Origin: Anoplolepis gracilipes
Taxonomy: Eukaryota; Arthropoda; Insecta; Hymenoptera; Formicidae
DNA: 64,000 nucleotides
Reading direction: 5' to 3'
Assembly (NCBI RefSeq): GCF_047496725.1
Contig: NC_132979.1
Span: forward strand, 4,109,501 to 4,173,500
The position numbers and the translations under genes were made by a program. The first letter of the stretch is position 1. Every line of letters begins with the position of its first letter. The notes beneath the pieces were generated by a model. That model searched no databases. It was not told the origin of the DNA and worked only from the letters and a program-made list of their open reading frames with translations. Positions 37,018-49,750 of the stretch are shown here, piece after piece.

Positions 37018-40000
37018 CAAGTTTATAAGTGTTTTTTAAAGAATGTGAAGATTAATATATTTTTAAATATACGCTTATAATTTTTGTCAAAATATTCTCT
37101 AATAATTTGCGTAATGGAGTTAAGCCAAAATAATTTTATGATTGCATCGGCTGTAATTAAAATTTAAAGAGGATCTTCTATTCCTGTAAGTAAAGTCTCT
37201 TTTCCAGACTTTTCCTACTTATGAAATTGGATCGTCGGCGTATAATGATCGAAGGCGCCGGACGAAAACTATCGCGTGCTCATTAGTAAATTAGAACCAG
37301 AATGAAAATGGGCCGTATACTTTTCCGGAGAGACCAACGATCGATACGAGACCTATTATTACAATTTCCTCGCAAGAATTGCTAATTACTTTCTAATTTC
37401 TTACTTTGTCTTCCCTGGTTCGTATCCCGCAAAATATCGCGGTAAATCAAGTTAAATAACTCGTTTAAATTATTCAGCTAAGCGTCACAATTTAACTCTA
37501 GAATAGGATATCGTTTAAAAATGTAAATCCACCTTATTCCATTGTTATCCGCCACGTGTCATCGTTACCCGTTGCAACATTTTTAATTTCGCCCGAGGAA
37601 AAAGTTCTATCGCAAAAGTTGGCCGTGATAGTTTTATAAAGGAAGCGACCGGCAGTGGTCTACGGCAGCGGTGTCGTTTTGCTATCGCCATTTTTCCTCG
37701 ACCTTTTTCCCCGCGAGTTGTGAGATCCACAGAAAAGTCTCAGGAGCGCCCTTAATACGTACGTTTCACGCTCCCGCAGTCGTCATAAATACAAACAAAC
37801 GAGTTTTCCCAACTACTCCAGCACGACCGACTAGGATTTCTTCGAAACAAACTTCGGAACTAACCGCTCGTAATATCGAGCCACGCGGACGGCGCCGATG
37901 AAAAGTAGAGATTAAAATTTCACTCGTTTACTGGCACGCCGTTTTCGCGTCGTCGCGATGATCAAGTGCTTACTTTGGCACGTGGCCGTTGTGAATTTTG
38001 CGTGTGGAATTTATGGCGCTTGTTGACTCACGCGAGTATATCAAACTAACAATAAGCATTTCCCGCTGGGGGATGAGAAATGAGGTTTCTAGTCGATTCA
38101 TATAATATGACACTCGCAATCATAGATCACGATCTTATAATATTGATTAATGGTGTGCAACGTCCAGTAATGCATTATACGCACGCCTGACCTTTATAAA
38201 ATTATATAGCAATGTCATTCATCTTACGTTTATTCTAAATATAACCGAGTTATTACGAAATAAAACTTTTTACACTTTTTTTTTTAAAGACATATTATTA
38301 ATGAGAATTTATATTTCGTTATAAAGTTTGTTTAGTTTATACATTTCTTTGGACATCTATACAACGATTCTTTGATATTTTTTAAGAAAAATCTTACGTC
38401 GCGATTATAAGGTACATTTCTTGGCGCGCAGTCACCGAGAGAATATATGGTAAAAACCTAACAAACACACGAAGTAGTAGAAGTCAGTAAGTAATTTTAC
38501 AGCGGCGTGTAAGTATGGTTGGAAGCGGAAGGTCTGGCTCATTATTAAAGCTTAAGTGGGTTAATTAAAATTTCAACTATAAATACCGCTGCCGTCACAA
38601 AATATAAAAATAAAAATATGAAGTAAAATAATGCGTATAATAAACTGTGATTTTCTGAAAATACATCTACATCTTGGACATCGTTTTTTTAATATTTGAT
38701 ATTGTTTTTACTTGTTTAGCTATTAAGCGTAAAGTCCGCGGCATGGAGATTGCTTAGTAAAAGTTATACCGAGCGAATTTACCTAGTCGGCAGTGTGTAC
38801 CTGGACTAATGACGTGACTGCGGACATTTGTACGTGTCAGCTGCAGCTTCCGCGGCGAAACTATCGGCCCCGTGCATTAATAATCCACCGGTGGCTTCCG
38901 GTCGACGGACATAAATTGGCCTGCGATCGTCGTAGGTACCTCGTCGAGCGATTCCTCTGCATATTTCATCATGACCCGAACAGAAATCGAGAGGCCCGTA
39001 AGTAGAACGGGACAGGGGAGGTCGATTCGTCAGAATCCACCGGCCGTCATTTTTTCCGCCACCGACCGATGTCTGTCGGTGAAGCAAGTGACACGCGCTA
39101 CTCGCAAGCGAAGCGTGTCTCCGACAAGCTTTCTTTTAACGATACTTACAATTAGTGCTTTAAGTAACTAAAAAACAGCGTTTGAAAGATGTAGATATTC
39201 TTGGATGAGAATCGCAATTAGTAATTATGTATATTTCTTTGTTTCGGTTCATATTTCCATTTTACAATGACAACCAGCATTTTGCAGCTAAAGTTTTAAT
39301 TAACTCGCTCAACTTTAATAATTGATACAATAAATTATGTGGCTAATGTTTTTCTTAGCTTTCTTCACTGTTTGAGTTTATTGAATATTATGCCCGCTTA
39401 TTATAATATAATATGGATAATCTGAATTAAGTTTGTTTAATTGCTTTCATTTATTTATTAATACTTGTATAAAGATAAATAGAAATATATTAATTAAAAT
39501 TTATATCGTCAATCTTGTTTAGTAATTCGTCATTGAGAATATACAGATAAATAAATGATATGTCACGTTTTGTCACATGCCAATACATTCTTGTTTAATT
39601 CGTTTCACTAATCACTTGCTTATCAAAACTTCCCATTATTGACATTATTGACAATTAGTAAATTAAATAATTATAACGATAGCACTTTGCAAACACTTTG
39701 CTATTTTAGTTAGAGTCAATTAAAAAATTAATGTATCAAACGACTATAATTACAACTATAAATATTTCAATTCCAAAAGATATCGATCTAATTTTTATTT
39801 TGACAAGATTTATTATCTGAGCGGGAAGCAATAAAGGTGATGTCAATAACAGAAGTTAGCTATACGTTTAAGTGCAGTGACACAATAACAGCGATAAAAT
39901 AGAGGTTGTATAGAATACAATTCCAAGACCGAGAGTTCAGAGACAGCGATAGTAACATGAGGCAACTCTAAGAGTCTCGGTAGAGGATCAAGGTGGAGAC

Positions 40001-41062
40001 AATGCCAAGGATGCGAACAAAAGGATGAATGCCAAGCTCGATTGCGAACCAGACTCGGAGGGTCAGGGGTCACTGACGCGTTGATGTGTCGCGTGGTTCT
40101 CCCGCGAGGATCGTTAATACCATCTGGATGCACGACTGCAACGGCAATTTAGGTCCAAACACGTTGGATAATCTACATATACGACGTGGTATTATCACGC
40201 GAGATACGTCGAATCGATAATCACGATCGTATAACGTTCGTATAGGGTCAAATTTATGATACAAGTGAATTAATTCGAGTAATAATAATGAATGTATTCG
40301 CTATTAAAAAGGCTGAAATCGGTAGCAACATTACAACCAAGTTTAATGCACGTATTCTACGAGAAAGCAGTATATATGTACGTTCTGGCAGTAACTTCCA
40401 TTACTGTATCGATACTCACGCTTGTAACTTATCTCAGTTTCGTGTTACTGCAGCCAGTGATAATATCATGAGTTTGCCTGTCCCAGATCCAGGCGCCAAT
40501 TTCATCCCACTCTATTCGCCGATAAAGAGTCCCGTTGTACGGGGCGCATTTCGATCCCAGGACAAGACGCTGTTTTCGATGTCGCTAAAAAAAATCACAC
40601 CACTATACCTTCTTCCTCGAACGATTTTAGTCTAATCTTGCACATCCATAGATATCGTTACGATGGCGTTAATTATTTTGCTGATTAAATTTCAAGATAA
40701 ATTTCTATTTAAATAGAGTTACGTAGGATGTAAAATTAATTGAAAAACGTCTTATCAACTCTATTGTTTTTTTATACTGTTTTTTTTTAGCAATTCTAAA
40801 TAATAATTTCAAAAAATGTTTTGAAGAATTGAAATATTAAATGTATTGCTGCATAATAAATATTAGTGTAAATTATTACTATAAATTATAATTTTATGAA
40901 AACATGACAAACATTAGTTGTTGCACTTTTTTCGTATATTAATTTAAGATTTAAAAAATTGTTAAAAGAGGTTACTTAAATTTAAAAAATTATAAATTTT
41001 CAAAGATCGCTTTCTTTCTAGAGTAATTTTTTACGCCCTGAAACATATAACTAACAAAAGTA
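37015..41062. other. Alternating CpG-rich and AT-rich non-coding sequence
   Basis: CpG-rich blocks at about 37540-38030 and 38750-39120 are separated by AT-rich DNA. Bases 39170-39840 and 40640-41060 are AT deserts. Moderate open frames (minus 39843-40133, 96 codons; plus 40288-40635, 115 codons) lie in the GC-richer interval 39840-40640. They carry no domain, signal peptide or membrane segment I recognise. No RNA gene seen. Confidence 0.35.
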
Positions 41063-41599
41063 GGGTAAACTAGGGTGTAATGGCCATACGGAAAAGATGG
41101 CGATAGGCTGTAATTTTTTAGTCATTATCAAAAATTGATATTTACAGTAGTTTACGTTATTCGAAATAACGATATTGTGAATTTTATATCATATTTTTAC
41201 TTTTGACTATCTGCAAGTTTTTCATTTGTCCACTAAAAACTGTTATAACGTCGAATAAATTATAGTTAAGCTATCGTAATCGACATTAGACATATTATAA
41301 AGATATGTAAATTATTATATGACCTATAATTTTTATTTTCGTTTTCATTATTTTTTTATAAATATTATGGACATCTTTTCCTTAAAAGTTGGGTAAGATG
41401 GCCAATGCTTATGTTGTAGGTACTATTTTGATAATATAAAATTTCTATTAAATATTTTCCTTTTAATTTCGATAATATTACGAAATTTAAGCTTGAGTGA
41501 AGATAATATGCCAAATTACTATTAAAAAATAATAAAAATAAAAGTATGTTTTTTGGATTGTACAATAAAAAACTATGGCCATCTTATCCGAGTTTATTC
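41063..41599 (+). mobile_element. Full-length TA-flanked MITE, 537 bp
   Basis: Both ends are bordered by TA (41061-41062, 41600-41601). The left end reads GGGTAAACTAGGGTGTAATG and the right end, inverted, reads GAATAAACTCGGATAAGATG. Both continue into GCCATA, giving imperfect inverted repeats of about 25 bp. A further TAAGATGGCC word lies inside (about 41395-41404), facing the right terminus, so the right third (about 41388-41599) is itself bounded by inverted copies. About 350 bp of the right side recurs inverted at 21017-21362. No open frame suggests transposase. TA flanks point to a Tc1/mariner-like mobiliser; the family name is unknown to me. Confidence 0.8.
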
Positions 41600-41601
41600 T
41601 A

Positions 41602-43637
41602 TTGCTTTCACGACATTTCACATAACATTCACAATCTCATTTGCTGCGTGCTCAAAAATAAAATTCGCGCAGTTATTCGGTATCGCGAAAGCTCAAGCAG
41701 CCATGCGAGTGGAAAATTGACTTCCATCGAATTAAGTGACGTCGAGAAGGGCGTAGTTTCCCCGGGAAAACCGGCTGGTCGGTCGGTCGGTCGGTCACCC
41801 GGCGACATCCCGACGAATCCCGGGAACCGTTCCTTCGGGCGTTCCGTTGGCTGAAGCGCCGGAACGTCGGCCGATAAATCTGCCTGACGGCAGTGGGCGA
41901 CTTTACGAACCGACGACGTCGTGAAAACGCGTCGCGCTAGCCGACGCGAGAAGCCGATTGAGCGAGAGGGTGTGTTTCGTGTCTTACACTCGATAAAAAT
42001 TTGCGCACACCCGAGGGCGAACGAGCGAGTAGGGGGAGGAGGCTGACGCGCACTCTTCCGTCGCGCCAACCGGATGCGGGAGGTCGTTTACGCGCGTATC
42101 GCGCGCGCCCCATATGGGGTGAGCGAAACGGGATGGATACGATCGCGCGGATGGAACAAGAGCGACCCTACGACGTTTATGGAAGGCGGTATGTTTATAG
42201 ATGATAACACGTTTTTTTCGCCGCTCAGTATGCTTGGAATAATTTACTTTCATATCATCGTACCGCAAACGCGCGCGATGATAAAACGCGTAAGTATATA
42301 TTTTTTGACAAATTTAAATTACATGTAACTTTCGTAATTTATAGTGTAAAGAAGTACGCAAATTTATGACAAAACGAAAAATTCATATTTTTTAAACTTG
42401 GAAAAGCTGCCAAGAATAAATAAAATAAATGTGTAATTGCTGAAATATCCCGCTAAAATATAATTTGATCCCGAAATATAATTCGCACAAGGGTGAAGAA
42501 AAATATTTTCTTTTTACAAAATTTAATTTAATTTATCTCTTACAATATATTTTATTGTCACAAATATAGTATGTAGTATTAAGATATTCTCAGTAGTTTG
42601 CAAGAAGAAACAGAAACACGAAAATATTATGAATAAATATTCCTTTTAAATATCTTAAATAATTATAAATTAATTAAGTCAAGAATGAATGCGAGGTGAG
42701 TTAAAAATAATTCCGAGATATAGAAAATCCAAGATTCAATTGTTGTTTATCAACCGTTGTGACTAGCGAATCGTACACAATATGTAATCGATTAACGTTT
42801 CATATAGATATGTAAAAATATGCTTTTCTTGGATAAAATTCATTAATGACAAAATTCATTATACTGATAATAATAAAAACTTTTTAAAAATACAAAGATA
42901 ACCCGTATAAGATGTTTTAAAATAAATAAAACTTTCCAAAATCGAACAGAGTTTCATATATAGATATTAATATGCGTGCGCGCATTTCTCAGATAAAATA
43001 AATTATTTAAAAAATGTTATATACGTTCTTATATCGCAGAAGAAAAATTAACGAATAAAAGATGTCGTTCTATATAAAAGTAATAGAATTATTTAGATTT
43101 AAGAGTCAACATTAAAAGTTTTTACGGTACTATCGTTGAGTAATAATTGAGAGAATTAATAATCATGACGGTCCAAGACAAGAGAGAATAACGTTACCCG
43201 GGAGGATAAAAAAGTTATGTAACGTCTTGAAGACGTAATCTTTCCTACAGTGTCGTAGGTTAAGAAGTTTACGGGAAGTATTGCGAGATAAATGGGACGC
43301 GAACGAACGAGAGCGGGTCGATCTAGCGAGCTCGAGACGGTCGGTCTCGAGCCGCGCTCATTATAATGAAGTCATTTGCGTGTTCCTCGAGGTGAATCCG
43401 GGAGGAATGGTGCGCGCTGCATGCTCGTAGGTTTGTCAAGGCGGCGTAAGGGGGGCGGAAGAAATGGGGTTGCCGGCGGAACGACGACTAATTTCACCCG
43501 CCGCTTCGCGTATAACAAACAACCGAGAGAGCATAGCGTCGTTTCCCGTACTTGAGAAAACTCACTTGCGCCCGCACGGAGAAAGAGAGGAGGCGGGTAT
43601 AGAGATGTTACTAGCACGAGAGATGAGAAAAGGTTGA
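41602..43637. other. CpG-dense block, AT desert, then CpG-rich sequence
   Basis: Bases 41680-42290 are among the most CpG-dense in the window and contain the 12-bp palindrome CCCCATATGGGG (42108-42119). Overlapping open frames up to 146 codons (minus 41629-42069) are Pro/Arg-rich without recognised domains. Bases 42290-43130 are AT-rich and empty. Bases 43200-43640 are again CpG-rich. An island-like regulatory role is possible but not shown. Confidence 0.35.
41777..41796. repeat. (GGTC)5 microsatellite
   Basis: Five perfect GGTC units within CpG-dense DNA. Confidence 0.9.
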
Positions 43638-43663
43638 GGGGGGCAGGGGGCAGGGGGAGGGGG
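43638..43663 (+). other. G-quadruplex motif
   Basis: Four plus-strand G runs of 6, 5, 5 and 5 are separated by loops of CA, CA and A. This satisfies the usual G-quadruplex pattern with very short loops, which is associated with high stability. It sits in a CpG-rich interval with no identified gene. Confidence 0.85.
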
Positions 43664-43981
43664 CTATCCCAGCATCGTCGACACCTGCGGTTTTCACGGT
43701 GTGCGGTTTCCGCGCGACGAGAGTCCTTGCCTCTCTTTCGATTAGATTCCCATGATCCGATTTGTAGAAGTAGAAGCACATTGTGGAAAGCTTCATGAGA
43801 TAATTGAACGAGTTATTCCCGAGAAGCCAAACGTGTATCTGCTTTTAATGAAAGAAATTAATCAAACTGATTCGCATTTACTTCCGTAAAATTGATCAAT
43901 CATGAATTATTAAGTAGTTCAAACATAATGTCTATAATCTCAAAACTCATCTTTCACAGATCTTTATGAATGTTTTATTTA
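43664..43981. other. Non-coding stretch
   Basis: GC-rich start passing into AT-rich sequence. The frames crossing it on the minus strand (43372-43779, 135 codons) translate the G-rich run and have no domain. Nothing else seen. Confidence 0.35.
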
Positions 43982-44000
43982 TTTTTTTTTTTTTTTTTTT
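43982..44000. repeat. T19 homopolymer
   Basis: Nineteen consecutive T residues in AT-rich DNA. Confidence 0.95.
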
Positions 44001-44806
44001 ATAAAAACTGACAAGGTAAGCAAATTCCATTTAAAGAGATAAAATTTTTTCATACGTTTAAAAAAATTCTAAAAAAACCATCCGAAATTTCAATGTTTGC
44101 TACTTAGAAGCGATTAATCTTTCGATATTTTTCTTAAGAAAAAATCGAGCCTAAAAGTAATTTGAACATCTCTGTACGTAAAAAGAGATTTTATGCAAAA
44201 TCTGAAACATCTCTGTACTACGTATTTATATGTATTTTATAGATAATTTATTAGCGCAAAGGGAATTTTGAAAGCCTCAAGTTCCGTAAATTTCAAGCAA
44301 CACGCCAATGGTAACCACTCCAAAGAAGCACGCGCCAATGAACGTAGTTCACCATAGTTGCGCCAATTCCCAAATACGCTGTCGGAGAGATCCTACAGAC
44401 CTTGGTATCCTGACCGAAAGATCTCGATACAACGATAATCCGATGTTAAGACACGGTCGGGACCGCAGCAAAGGCGCCGTGATAGAAACGACTGTTTCGG
44501 GAGTTGCGAGAGAGAGCTGCCGCGAGACAGCGAACTTCATCGCTTAATAGTATTAAGTCTAAGGTTGTAAGACGCCGTGTTTCGCGTGAATTTAATTTCA
44601 GAATGAGAGCGCGACGATACGACGCTCTACTCTGCGGTCGCATAAAATTAGAAGGCATGGAAACGTGAATAATCGATTCGTATGCCAGAATGCGTCGTTA
44701 ATAGAAACAGAAAAGCATTTTGTTTCTATTAGAGTACCGTTTATCCTTTCACGTTGTTAATATTCATTCGTAAAATTTATAGCCTTTTCTGAATATTTTT
44801 GTCTTC
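44001..44806. other. Mixed non-coding stretch
   Basis: AT-rich, then moderately CpG-rich (44290-44660), with overlapping antisense frames of at most 79 codons. A 13-base direct repeat (AACATCTCTGTAC at 44165 and 44206) is the only small structure noted. Confidence 0.35.
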
Positions 44807-44837
44807 TTTTTTTTTTTTTTTCTTTTTTTCTTTTTTT
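44807..44837. repeat. Interrupted poly-T tract
   Basis: Thirty-one bases of T interrupted twice by single C residues. Confidence 0.9.
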
Positions 44838-47800
44838 GCTAACCAGTCTATACATTTTTTTCCGACACAAGCTAATTGCTATTCTCCACTGTGTAGCACG
44901 TGGAAATAACATTTCCATACATTAAAGTACTTTGCGATTTAGAGAATTTTTCATTCGTCAACGGTGAAAAAAAAATTTCGTTCCAATTTACACTCGCGAA
45001 ATAATCGTGCAAAATTTGAATTGGCTGTGTGTCGAGAATTTTGATGGTGTGCATTTAATCGCGAATAATTTCGCACCTCAATTACGCGTATCAGCGCGAA
45101 CGATTCGCAATGGCACTGGATAAGCGAGTCCAGTTCGCGGTAGATGGAAATCCTTATCAGCGGCGAAGATAACGGGAATTGTAGTGTCGAATTTACATTC
45201 GGGACTTGTCTCGCTCAAATGACATTTGCGGAAATGTCAGAAACGTTTGACACGAGAACATCTCGAGAGACGTCGCAGCGGTGCTTAAAGTCTCTCACGT
45301 AAAATAATCTCCTGGGACGATTAATGTCAGATATCTTTTGTATCCTTATCAGATTGGACATTTTCTACAACGTATGACCTTTCTAAAATAAAATTATAAA
45401 AAAAAAACTCTTTCTTTCATCGTGATTAATTGAAACGTCAGACTTGTTACCACGACGTTTACGCACAATGTAGACAGTGATACGTGAAAGAAATCGTGTT
45501 TGGCACGCGAGAAAAAAAAGACAGGATCAATTCGCGTCAATCAGAAGGATAATAATGCAAACAATTTCTCCTTTCCGATATCCCAACACATGCGAATATC
45601 GTGACGAGGATAAGCATATCCGCTTGAACGTCGGGTGTGTCAGCGCGTAGATTAAGAGTTTACATGTAGTTTTCTCGAGCTGGTAGATTAACGCGGAATT
45701 AATTCAGTTAATTGCACGAAGAGGATAAAAAAGAAATGTACAATGGCGCGGTCAACGAATTAATACGGTATTAATCAGAGTAATGGCATAGGCGGTGTCA
45801 CGTCGCCGCAAAATTACGCGACGGAATCTCACGACACGTTATGTAATCGCAAACCCCGCTGAGCTACAATGATGTATTTTCTTCTCGCGTGACAAATATG
45901 TGGGTGCTTAAACTTTTCACCCTCACTCTATTGTGCGTTTTTTACCTCTCCTTTTCATTTTTTTTCTCGCGTTTATTGCTGACAAAGGTTCGCTACGATA
46001 CTATACTATTAAGAGATATATCAATTTGCAACGGATATAATATTTATAATCGCATGCGAGAGCGTAGAGAAAATGGAGAATGCAACGAATGTTTCAAAAT
46101 GAAACGAGGTCGTTTCGAAATGCCTGAGGAAGATGGATCAATTATTAGCTGTATAAATGCCTCGCCACACAATGTAGCAACCCTTCGCTGATCAAACATT
46201 CGCAATATTTCATAATGTTTATATTTAACCATCGTGTGCTTTAAATGGACTGAGAAAATCAGCGGTTGCATGCAACACCGAGTTGGATGGAATCAGTACG
46301 CTCGATTTCTGTATGCATAGGTAACACATTAAGTGGCTTTAACGGCAATTTGTTGAATGTTGTTGAAATGAATTTATTTTTTTTATAAAATATAAAAGAC
46401 AATAACACAAATATGAAGCGCAAAAATTAGCCGCTCCATTACAGTCTGTTTGTTTTATTGCAGGAGAAAATGCCATTTCGTAACAAGCTTGGATTCTCTC
46501 GTTGAAAAGTTTTACTTCTTACTACTCTCAGTAACGTTTTCTTCGTATCGACAGGTCAGAGATAGAGATATCACGTCGCGAAAATTCGGTAAGTACTTTT
46601 AAGCTTTCGATAGGAACATTGATAAGGAATGTCTCTCTTGCCGTTATGTTTTTGCACTCTCGATACAATCGAGTGACGACATACGCGACCATATTCCTTT
46701 TTCGCGCTGCCACCGATGTCGGCTTTGCCAGGATCCAGGCCCGTACGATAAATTCGAGTTCTTATATTCCTGCTTTAAGTGGCAAAGTTGGAGCAATAAA
46801 GTATGCTTGCCGAGTTTCGGGAACAGGGTCGGGAGACCGTTGTAATTTTTCGAATATTCTGAAACTTAAGAGGGACACGGAGGCTTATGTCGCGCTCCTA
46901 AATCTGCATGCTCGCTCTGTGTTACACGTTCTTACACCTTTTTTGCATATATTACCATTAATACGACATAGCAATTGCAAATTCTCCGCGAGCTTAAAAT
47001 TATTTTAAGTTTTTATTATCAAAATTTTTTATTCATAAATCTTATGCGTCTTAGATGTGATAGCTCAAAGGAAGAATTGCATTTTGTTGACAAATGCTGC
47101 AGCACTTACAAAGAATATTTTACGTACATACATATTTAATATTTATATGTCTATTAATTATTTTAATTAACGCGTAACTATAACCATTATGAAACTATAC
47201 ACTAGATCAACAGAAAGGAAGGTGTCTATTGATTGGTTAAAACGCGTTAAGAATTCTTTCTAGATAAATATAAAATGATAAATATATAAAACGATAAATA
47301 AAAATCGGGCATTGAGATTCTACGCGATGTAATAGCGAGTAATCCTATATACGTCAAAAGGAGAATTTCTGAGCCCGCGAGATTTATAATCCGTTGTTAG
47401 CTTAACACCCAACTCACATTGTATGCGTGCAATTTCATTATTATTAGCACAATGAGATGACATTCTGCCCGCTGCAGGGCACAATTTGCACGTAAAATTC
47501 CGCAGCATTCCGCAGAACTTGTAAAATAACCGATTGCGACAGTTATAATCTCGTGGAGACGATTATCGTTACCGTGAAATTGCCAGAGACTAGGTTAAAT
47601 GCAGTTGGTCAATGGCGAGAGTCGCCGCCTGCGATACCTCCGGTTCTGCCGTTGCTAATTAGAGTTGAGACGGGTCCGACTTTAACGAGTGATACAAGGT
47701 ATGGGAGAGTTAATGCGCCAGACTGTAAATGGAACCGTTAATTTCTGTCGCTGCCTGTCACGCTGACAAGCCGCGTTGCGCCTCGACGAATTACAGAACC

Positions 47801-49501
47801 GTTTCGCCGCTAGATACTACAGTAATAGTCATTAAACACGCGTAAAATGAGAAATGGGACGTGTCCCGTTTTTATCGCGTTACAATCCGCGTCTGACATC
47901 ACAATGATAAAAAAAAAGCAATTTTGCGCAATTATCGTGAAATTTCGGGGAGACCTATTAGATCGATACGCTTGAATAAATGCGATGCAAAAATGAAAAC
48001 TTTACTGACCCACATACGTTTTGTCAGAGTAACTCATAATTTCCAATGCAGGTAAGTGAAATATTTATTGCATCCATCGATGTGACAAAAAAAAAAAAAA
48101 AAAATTTCAGACTAAAATTTATACACTGTTTTTTTGTGTAAATTCCGTAGAATTTAGCGAAATGCAGCCTTTTAGAATTACTGAAGTCATTGTACATGTT
48201 AAGTTACAAGCGTTAATTCGATACAAAGAGCAGTAGTTACAGTAACAGTTTGCAGTTGTTCGAAACAGGTCAACTCGATAGAGAATAACGCGCTGAATTT
48301 CGTTCTCGTTTTCCCTCCGGGATGCATGGGAAGCAAAGTGAGAAAAAGGCGAGGAGGAGAATGCATAACACGATTAAAGTGTTTCCCGTCGGGAAAAAGC
48401 GATGATCGGTCGGTTCCCGGGAAATGGGTCAGCTTCCTGTGCAGACGTATATACTGCTTGATGATATCCATCTTGTCGGCTGCGATCTCTCGAGTTTCGC
48501 TCCAAGACTTGGCGGAGTTTGCTTCACGTAAAGGTTTATAGGAGTGCGAGGAGTACCGAGTGAAAAGCCGACCAGATGTGGGTGTCAAATGGGGGGATGG
48601 GTGGGAAAGGCGGGTAACTGGATCGCCGGAGAAAAATTACGGTCAGCCGCGGCGAAATAAACAACAAGTCGGGGCAAATCTATCCTTATAAATCACGAGG
48701 CAGCCGATGTCGTCCTTCGTGTCCCCTTCTTTTTGCGCGCCCGTTTCCCTCCCTCTACGGAACGGAATCCACGAAGCGTAATCTTTATCGCAGCCGTTGC
48801 CCTCGCGCGTGAGCTATCAGGATTTTAGAAAGCTCGTAAGAATCATGATCCTCTGCGAGACGTGCAGCATGAGATATTTCCCCGGAATCCTCATGATCGG
48901 CAGAACACAACCGAGAGGTACCGAGGACCGGAGAAATAATTCAGTCTTGTTTCAGAAATGCTGTAATATTCGCAGTCGTGTATTAATTTAAGACACGCTT
49001 ACGTCAGGCCTCTTCGTACGCGTCCAATATTAACGGTAAGATTTACAACACGGCACGGCCATAAGGGATCAAAGAAATCAACGAGAGTGTATATTCCCAT
49101 TCTCTGAATCTAGGGCCATTTCTCCACCGCTCGTACTCGCCGCCACGTGCGCTGCGAATAATAAATATTTTATCGCTGAAATAACCGCGCGAGATACGAC
49201 CGCGAGCAAGTATACGCATTGGTCCATCACTGCTCGTATGTATTTGTTCGTTCTTCGACGAGTAGAACGAGTGGCAATTTACTCAGTAGATTCAGTGGAT
49301 TACGCGATACAATCTACTTACATCGATGGCTCAATAGCCGATGGTAGATTTATGCAAAAATCCTAGTAAATCCTATCGCATATTCGTCAAGTTAGATGTT
49401 ATATGCTTTTAAAAATATTAAACAATCAAATTATTTTAATTTAAAAAAAATAGTGGTAATAAAACACTCGATATTACTTGAGTATATCGTGCGCGTATGT
49501 A
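44838..49501. other. Long mixed non-coding stretch
   Basis: Alternation of CpG-richer DNA (45060-45880, 47500-47900, 48240-49270) and AT-rich DNA (46990-47330, 49380-49500). The largest frames are 129 codons (plus 46619-47008; minus 48199-48588). None has a recognised domain. Donor-like GTAAGT words near 46590 and 48052 follow acceptor-like sequences only 25-36 bases upstream, too close for typical exons. An A18 run lies at 48087-48104. Confidence 0.35.
48087..48104. repeat. A18 homopolymer
   Basis: Eighteen consecutive A residues followed by TTTCAG. No retroelement signature upstream. Confidence 0.95.
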
Positions 49502-49748
49502 CAGTACCGGCCAAAAATATATCACCTTTAAGATTTTTGAGCATAAATTTAATTTAATTTACTTACTTATAAAATTAATTTTTTATATTATTAAAATTAA
49601 ATTTTTATATTATTTTATGAAAAATATTTTATTTGGTAAGTTGTATTTACTATCAAAACATATATTATGATATTATAAATATCTATGCACTTTGAATAAA
49701 ATTATACTCAAAAATACTAAAGGTGATATATTTTTGGCCGGTATACTG
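49502..49748. mobile_element. Tc1/mariner-type MITE, 247 bp
   Basis: The element sits between TA dinucleotides (49500-49501 and 49749-49750). The left end reads CAGTACCGGCCAAAAATATA and the inverted right end reads CAGTATACCGGCCAAAAATA. With a 2-base indel and a few mismatches, the inverted match continues for about 45 bp, through ATCACCTTTA and TTTTTGAG. Ends starting CAGT with TA duplications are typical of Tc1-like elements. The interior is nearly pure A and T with no coding frame, so it must rely on a transposase encoded elsewhere. Well-matched ends suggest relatively recent activity. Confidence 0.9.
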
Positions 49749-49750
49749 TA

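Noticed and set aside
41629..42069. 146-codon Pro/Arg-rich minus-strand frame
   Set aside because: Lies in CpG-dense DNA with few stop codons and includes translation of the GGTC repeat.
44165..44218. 13-nt direct repeat AACATCTCTGTAC
   Set aside because: Too short to imply more than chance or slippage.
46555..46589. Micro-exon between acceptor-like CGACAG and donor-like GTAAGT
   Set aside because: Only 35 nt, with no neighbouring exon or recognisable peptide; splice words this good occur by chance in 64 kb.
48027..48051. Micro-exon ending in GCAG|GTAAGTG
   Set aside because: Only 25 nt and no supporting exon context.
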